From Bacteroidota bacterium (GTDB taxonomy: Bacteria; Bacteroidota; Bacteroidia; Chitinophagales; UBA2359), in the NCBI GenBank assembly GCA_020631675.1, contig JAHDGT010000173.1, positions 1 to 8,827 on the forward strand: a DNA stretch of 8,827 nucleotides. The letters run 5' to 3'. Below are positions 5,724 to 8,827 of this stretch, one piece after another. The position numbers were made by a program, and so were the translations under genes. The notes below the pieces were generated by a model, which ran no database searches, was not told the DNA's origin, and was given only the letters and a program-made list of their open reading frames with translations. Position 1 is the first letter of the stretch, and every line of letters begins with the position of its first letter.

Positions 5724-7544
5724 TCACACCATCTCCCCGATCTGCACCCTGCACAATTCCGCGTAAATACCATTGTCAATCGCCATCAACTCCTCATGTG
5801 ACCCCTGTTCCGCGATACCGCCGCCCGATAAAACCACGATGCGATCCGCATGGCGGATCGTGCTCAATCTGTGCGCGATAATGATCGCTGTTCTATTAGC
5901 CGTTAGCTGATTCAAGCTCAGTTGAATGGCGCGTTCCGTTTCCGTATCCACGGCACTAGTCGCCTCATCAAGTACTAGGATCGGTGCGTCTTTTAAGATC
6001 GCTCTGGCAATGCTCAATCGTTGGCGTTGACCGCCACTTAACTTGATCCCCCGCTCACCCACAATAGAATCATAAGCTTCAGGCAAGCTGGCTACGAACT
6101 CATGCAATTGTGCCTTCTTAGAAGCCGCCTCAATATCCGCTGCTGAAGCGGCTGGCATACCATAAGCAATATTCTCCCCGATCGTGCCGTGGAAGAGGTA
6201 GACATCCTGACTGACCACAGCAATCTGTCTACGCAGATCCTGCTGCCGGAACTGGCGTATGTCAATGCCATCGATCTGAATGCTACCGCCGGTCACATCA
6301 TACAAGCGGAGTAGCAACTTGGTAATGGTGGTTTTACCCGCCCCCGTAGTACCCGCGATACCGATCGTCTCCCCAGAAGCGATGTGCAGATCCACCCGAT
6401 CCAAAATAGGCAGTTCAGGCGCATAGTGAAAAGACACCTTATCCAAGCGAATGTCCCCTGTGAAAGATTGAGGTATTTCAGTAGGCTGTTCAACATCTGT
6501 TAAGCCAATATCCGCATCCATCAAACCGAAAACACGGGCAGCCGAAGCACGGGCTCTTTCTAATTCATCAAAGATTTTACCTAGGCGGGTAACGGGCCAT
6601 AATACCCGCTGGATCATCATGGTGAACAAGGTGATCTGCCCCATAGTGAGTTTACCTTGTAAAGTCCAATAGCCACCGATCAAAACCACGATCGCAAAGC
6701 CCAGCGCGATAAGCATTCTGATCAAAGGCACGTACAAAGAACTGTAACGGATCGCATTATAGTTGGCCGCACGGTAACGCTCAGAACTTTCGTACATGCG
6801 CTCCCGTTCAAAATCCTCCGCAGTGAAGCTCTTGATCACCGCCATACCCGAAATATTATTCTCCAAACGATTACTTAAAGCTCCGACCGACTGTCGCACT
6901 TCTTTGTAGTAAGGTGAGATCATGCGCTGGTAGTACACACTGCCCCACAAAATGAAGGGAATAGGCGTAAGGCTGATCGCCGCTAGCTCCCAAGAGCTGC
7001 CAAATAAAATCACCCCTGAGAACAAGAATAAAACCGTGAGCTGAATGATCTGATTAAAACTATCATTCAAAAAACGCTCTAGCTGGTTAATGTCATCATT
7101 GAGCATGGCCATGAGATCCCCTGTACGGTTGTTCTCGAAATAAGCCATCTCTTTCTGTTGCAATCGGGCATAAGCATCCATACGCAAGCTGTGCTCGGTA
7201 TCTTGCGCCAAGCGCATAAACCCCCGCTGAAACAACCACTCGAACACACTCTCAAAGGCGAATACGATCATGACCATACTTGCCAGTAAAACGATCGCCC
7301 CCTCTGCACTTTCAATACCAAATACTCCACCTACAAAAGCAGGAATATTACCCGTCAAACTATCAATCACCCAAGCAATGATCAAGGGCGGCATCAGATC
7401 CGCCAGCTTATTAACAATGCTGTAAAAGACCGAGCTCCACAACTGCCCCCTAAAGCGATCCACATAAGCAAATAATCTACGAATAGGCTGATCCGCCCGC
7501 TGCGCTTCCTGATTCAAATGATGGTTTGGGTTTGGGTTTGACAT
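5724..7544 (-). CDS. ABC exporter half-transporter, MsbA/MdlB-like (TMD-NBD fusion)
   Basis: A 606-residue inner-membrane protein that should dimerise and use ATP to move a substrate outward. The N-terminal half has the type I exporter fold with six predicted helices (roughly 38-62, 82-105, 166-183, 186-204, 270-291 and 300-322) and the conserved EMAYFENNRTGDLM coupling region. The C-terminal nucleotide-binding domain is complete: Walker A GTTGAGKTT with K404, Q-loop Q446 in VSQDVYLF, signature LSGGQ at 502-506, Walker B ILVLDEA with D526 and E527, and switch H558 in IIAHRLSTI. Nothing suggests loss of ATPase activity. The frame extends upstream to a GTG at 7646, but those 34 residues look non-coding, so I start at the ATG ending at 7544 (MSNPNPN). 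Lipid, lipopolysaccharide, drug and peptide exporters share this architecture, so the substrate is open. It heads a probable two-gene operon with the barrel gene. Confidence 0.88.
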   Translation of the reverse strand: MSNPNPNHHLNQEAQRADQPIRRLFAYVDRFRGQLWSSVFYSIVNKLADLMPPLIIAWVIDSLTGNIPAFVGGVFGIESAEGAIVLLASMVMIVFAFESVFEWLFQRGFMRLAQDTEHSLRMDAYARLQQKEMAYFENNRTGDLMAMLNDDINQLERFLNDSFNQIIQLTVLFLFSGVILFGSSWELAAISLTPIPFILWGSVYYQRMISPYYKEVRQSVGALSNRLENNISGMAVIKSFTAEDFERERMYESSERYRAANYNAIRYSSLYVPLIRMLIALGFAIVVLIGGYWTLQGKLTMGQITLFTMMIQRVLWPVTRLGKIFDELERARASAARVFGLMDADIGLTDVEQPTEIPQSFTGDIRLDKVSFHYAPELPILDRVDLHIASGETIGIAGTTGAGKTTITKLLLRLYDVTGGSIQIDGIDIRQFRQQDLRRQIAVVSQDVYLFHGTIGENIAYGMPAASAADIEAASKKAQLHEFVASLPEAYDSIVGERGIKLSGGQRQRLSIARAILKDAPILVLDEATSAVDTETERAIQLSLNQLTANRTAIIIAHRLSTIRHADRIVVLSGGGIAEQGSHEELMAIDNGIYAELCRVQIGEMV

Positions 7545-7675
7545 AGCCGTAATTGATACCGCCCAAATTAGGCGTAGTAGAGAGTGATCGAAAGAGAAAG
7601 AAATCCAACAGCACGAAGGTCGGAAAGTTTTTAATGCGCACCCCACACACCATTATGAAATTGAAAAAATACCCC

Positions 7676-7714
7676 GTAGAGGCATCGATTTATCGCGCCT
7701 CTCGTCGAGCAGAT
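7676..7714 (+). repeat. REP-like hairpin, GTAGAG family, array unit 1
   Basis: GTAGAG head, arms GAGGC (7679-7683) and GCCTC (7697-7701), inner arms CGAT (7686-7689) and ATCG (7692-7695), then tail TCGTCGAGCAGAT. It is closest to the hairpin at 3121: same outer arms and tail. Confidence 0.8.
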
Positions 7715-7726
7715 AAATCCACCAAT

Positions 7727-7767
7727 TTTGAACCCGGATATACACAGATGATTTGATGAACAAGATA
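7727..7767 (+). repeat. 41-base spacer repeat, copy A
   Basis: This segment, from TTTGAACC to AAGATA, matches 7826-7866 with three mismatches seen by eye (C/T, A/C, A/G). It shares the core CAGATGATTTGATGAACA. It begins at offset 51 from the hairpin start, the same as copy B. Confidence 0.85.
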
Positions 7768-7774
7768 CCATCAT

Positions 7775-7810
7775 GTAGAGACGCATTGCATGCGTCTACT
7801 GTGAGCAGAT
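7775..7810 (+). repeat. REP-like hairpin, GTAGAG family, array unit 2
   Basis: GTAGAG head with a perfect 8-bp stem AGACGCAT (7779-7786) and ATGCGTCT (7790-7797) around loop TGC, then tail ACTGTGAGCAGAT. The stem has the plan of the one at 3187, but the inner bases differ and are compensated. Confidence 0.82.
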
Positions 7811-7825
7811 AAACCCACGACCACC

Positions 7826-7866
7826 TTTGAACCTGGATATACCCAGATGATTTGATGAACAGGATA
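7826..7866 (+). repeat. 41-base spacer repeat, copy B
   Basis: Second copy of the spacer segment, exactly 99 bases after copy A. The flanking bases diverge more than the core, which suggests the core is the conserved unit. Confidence 0.85.
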
Positions 7867-7873
7867 AATCTAT

Positions 7874-7904
7874 GTAGGGAGCACACATGGGTGCTCCCGC
7901 CTAC
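7874..7904 (+). repeat. REP-like hairpin, GTAGGG family, array unit 3
   Basis: Arms GGGAGCAC (7877-7884) and GTGCTCCC (7891-7898) around loop ACATGG, with outer GTAGG able to pair with CCTAC (7900-7904). The G-to-C and C-to-G changes relative to 4325-4358 keep the stem paired. Confidence 0.82.
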
Positions 7905-8000
7905 GACAGATACCTCATTGTGAAAAAGTTTCCAAAACAAGCCTGAAAAATATAGTATATATTAGTATTCGATTAATAACCGCATTTAGATAAAACCGAA

Positions 8001-8827
8001 ATGAAAAAGGCTCACTTGTTTTTACTATTCACATTTGTATTCCTATTTGGGATACCATTTGAACGCTGTTATACACAAACCAATGAGTTTGAGGAAGAGC
8101 TTTCAAAGATTGAGCAGATCGAAAAGTATCGAAAGCGACTTTTAGATGCCGTGATCGAATATGACGTATCAAGAATTAGGAAATTATATGATATTCTTAA
8201 AGCTTTTGACGATGAAAATTATATAGCGGTTCATACTTTTGAAGGTTGGATACTCGATTATTTGACAGAAGACTATTCAAAAATAACTGCAGAGGTCAAA
8301 GAGTATGAAATGACTTATAGGATTGGTGACAGACCAGTCAGAGTCCGGCCAGCGGATGACTTTCTATACTTTAAATTGGCAGATCAAATAATAGAAAAAT
8401 ATCAACAGCTAAAAGAAAAAATCGATCTATCGTCTAATAGTGAGGAGGAAAAAGAATTTTTGGCACTCAATTTAAAATATTTAGAAAGCCGGAATAACTA
8501 TCCTAATAATAGACGGCTTGAGTTGAATGCGCTTTCAAATGATTTTCTGGCTAAGTACCCCGATAGTCCATTTGAGGAATACATTAGAACTTATATTCGA
8601 ATTGAATTCAAGTCCTCTAAATGGGGTTTGGGGTATGAATTTTTTTCGGGATATGGAGTTTTCACGGATGAGCTAAGCAATGATTTTACCAATAATGTTC
8701 CTCTTGGGTTAGCTTTTGATGTTTCCTATAAAAGATGTATTCTTTTCCTAAGAGCCTATATCGGTTTTGCTACAACAACTGCTCCTATTGAGTTTGATCA
8801 AGGGGTTTGGAAAGAAGATGCTCAAGC
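8001..8827 (+). CDS. Exported protein: helical periplasmic region plus probable C-terminal beta-barrel (3' end outside window)
   Basis: An open frame of 275 codons from ATG 8001 without a stop; the gene continues past the window. Residues 1-26 are a signal peptide (MKK, then the hydrophobic run LFLLFTFVFLFGIP, with cleavage perhaps after YTQ). C23 lacks a proper lipobox, so a lipoprotein is unlikely. Residues 27-205 are charged and helix-prone, with EELSKIEQIEKYRKRL and a TPR-like stretch ending FLAKYPDSPFEEYIRTYIR. From W208 the sequence changes to alternating strands rich in aromatics and glycine (WGLGYEFFSGYGVF, VPLGLAFDVSYKR, ILFLRAYIGF), typical of an outer-membrane barrel. I recall uncharacterised Bacteroidota proteins of this plan but cannot name a family or function. 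It is visibly more AT-rich than its neighbours, uses mixed isoleucine codons, and has no Shine-Dalgarno site, so it may be an accessory or acquired gene. Confidence 0.8.
   Translation, partial: MKKAHLFLLFTFVFLFGIPFERCYTQTNEFEEELSKIEQIEKYRKRLLDAVIEYDVSRIRKLYDILKAFDDENYIAVHTFEGWILDYLTEDYSKITAEVKEYEMTYRIGDRPVRVRPADDFLYFKLADQIIEKYQQLKEKIDLSSNSEEEKEFLALNLKYLESRNNYPNNRRLELNALSNDFLAKYPDSPFEEYIRTYIRIEFKSSKWGLGYEFFSGYGVFTDELSNDFTNNVPLGLAFDVSYKRCILFLRAYIGFATTTAPIEFDQGVWKEDAQ

Larger units (their letters stand above)
7545..8000. other. Divergent 456-base spacer with three-unit repeat array
   Basis: The spacer between the divergently transcribed ABC exporter and the 3' gene. 7545-7675 is the leader of the exporter on the minus strand; it has TAATTTG on that strand, one base short of a TAnnTTTG box, so no promoter is called. 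7676-7904 holds three GTAG-headed hairpins exactly 99 bases apart. 7941-7980 is strongly AT-rich (TATAGTATATATTAG) and likely contains the promoter of the 3' gene, but no consensus box is clear. A 95-codon minus-strand frame over the array is judged spurious. Confidence 0.75.

Noticed and set aside
7525..7540. TTTGGG repeats resembling telomeric sequence
   Set aside because: They encode the Asn-Pro repeat in the first residues of the ABC exporter; coding explains them and there are fewer than three units.
7653..7940. A 95-codon minus-strand frame with a 33-residue internal repeat (ILFIKSS...YLL)
   Set aside because: The frame is fully explained by the 99-base repeat array, whose period is a multiple of three, so one open unit keeps the next open. 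It covers hairpins on the opposite strand, matches no family I know, and has no start context.

Overview
The window looks like a chromosomal segment of a Bacteroidota bacterium; class and genus cannot be fixed from it. Supporting signs are two upstream sequences matching the Bacteroidota -7 element TAnnTTTG, mostly weak or absent Shine-Dalgarno sites, a PheS with the four-cysteine insert I associate with this phylum, a secreted M28 peptidase with a PA-type insert, outer-membrane beta-barrel proteins, and intergenic repeats of a kind I remember from Bacteroidota genomes. No rRNA, tRNA, CRISPR array, insertion sequence or phage gene was seen.

Layout. 1-98: leader with a candidate promoter. 99-842 (+): class I SAM-dependent methyltransferase with a TTG start. 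914-1357 (+): ribose-5-phosphate isomerase B, behind a perfect TAnnTTTG box. 1431-3071 (+): exported M28 zinc peptidase. 3072-3241: spacer with three GTAG-headed hairpin repeats. 3242-4276 (+): pheS. 4277-4637: 361 bases made almost wholly of repeats, including a hairpin with a 17-bp stem, ending at the stop codon of the next gene. 5663-4638 (-): outer-membrane beta-barrel protein. 7544-5724 (-): MsbA-like ABC exporter half-transporter, 60 bases upstream of the barrel gene and probably co-transcribed with it. 7545-8000: 456-base divergent spacer with three hairpin repeats exactly 99 bases apart. 8001-8827 (+): the 5' part of an AT-rich gene that runs off the window, encoding a signal peptide, a helical periplasmic region and the start of a probable beta-barrel.

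The genes do not form one pathway. They are housekeeping genes (rpiB, pheS) mixed with envelope and secretion functions. The only pair that suggests joint function is the ABC exporter plus the outer-membrane barrel.

The unusual content is in the spacers. Seven hairpins share a 5' GTAG head, all in the same orientation, and fall into two families whose stems differ by compensatory base changes. This matches REP elements mobilised by RAYT (REP-associated tyrosine) transposases, although no such gene is present here. A second genome-scale signal is a strong excess of GATC inside coding sequence. It arises mainly because isoleucine is written ATC almost always after a codon ending in G, and ATT or ATA otherwise.
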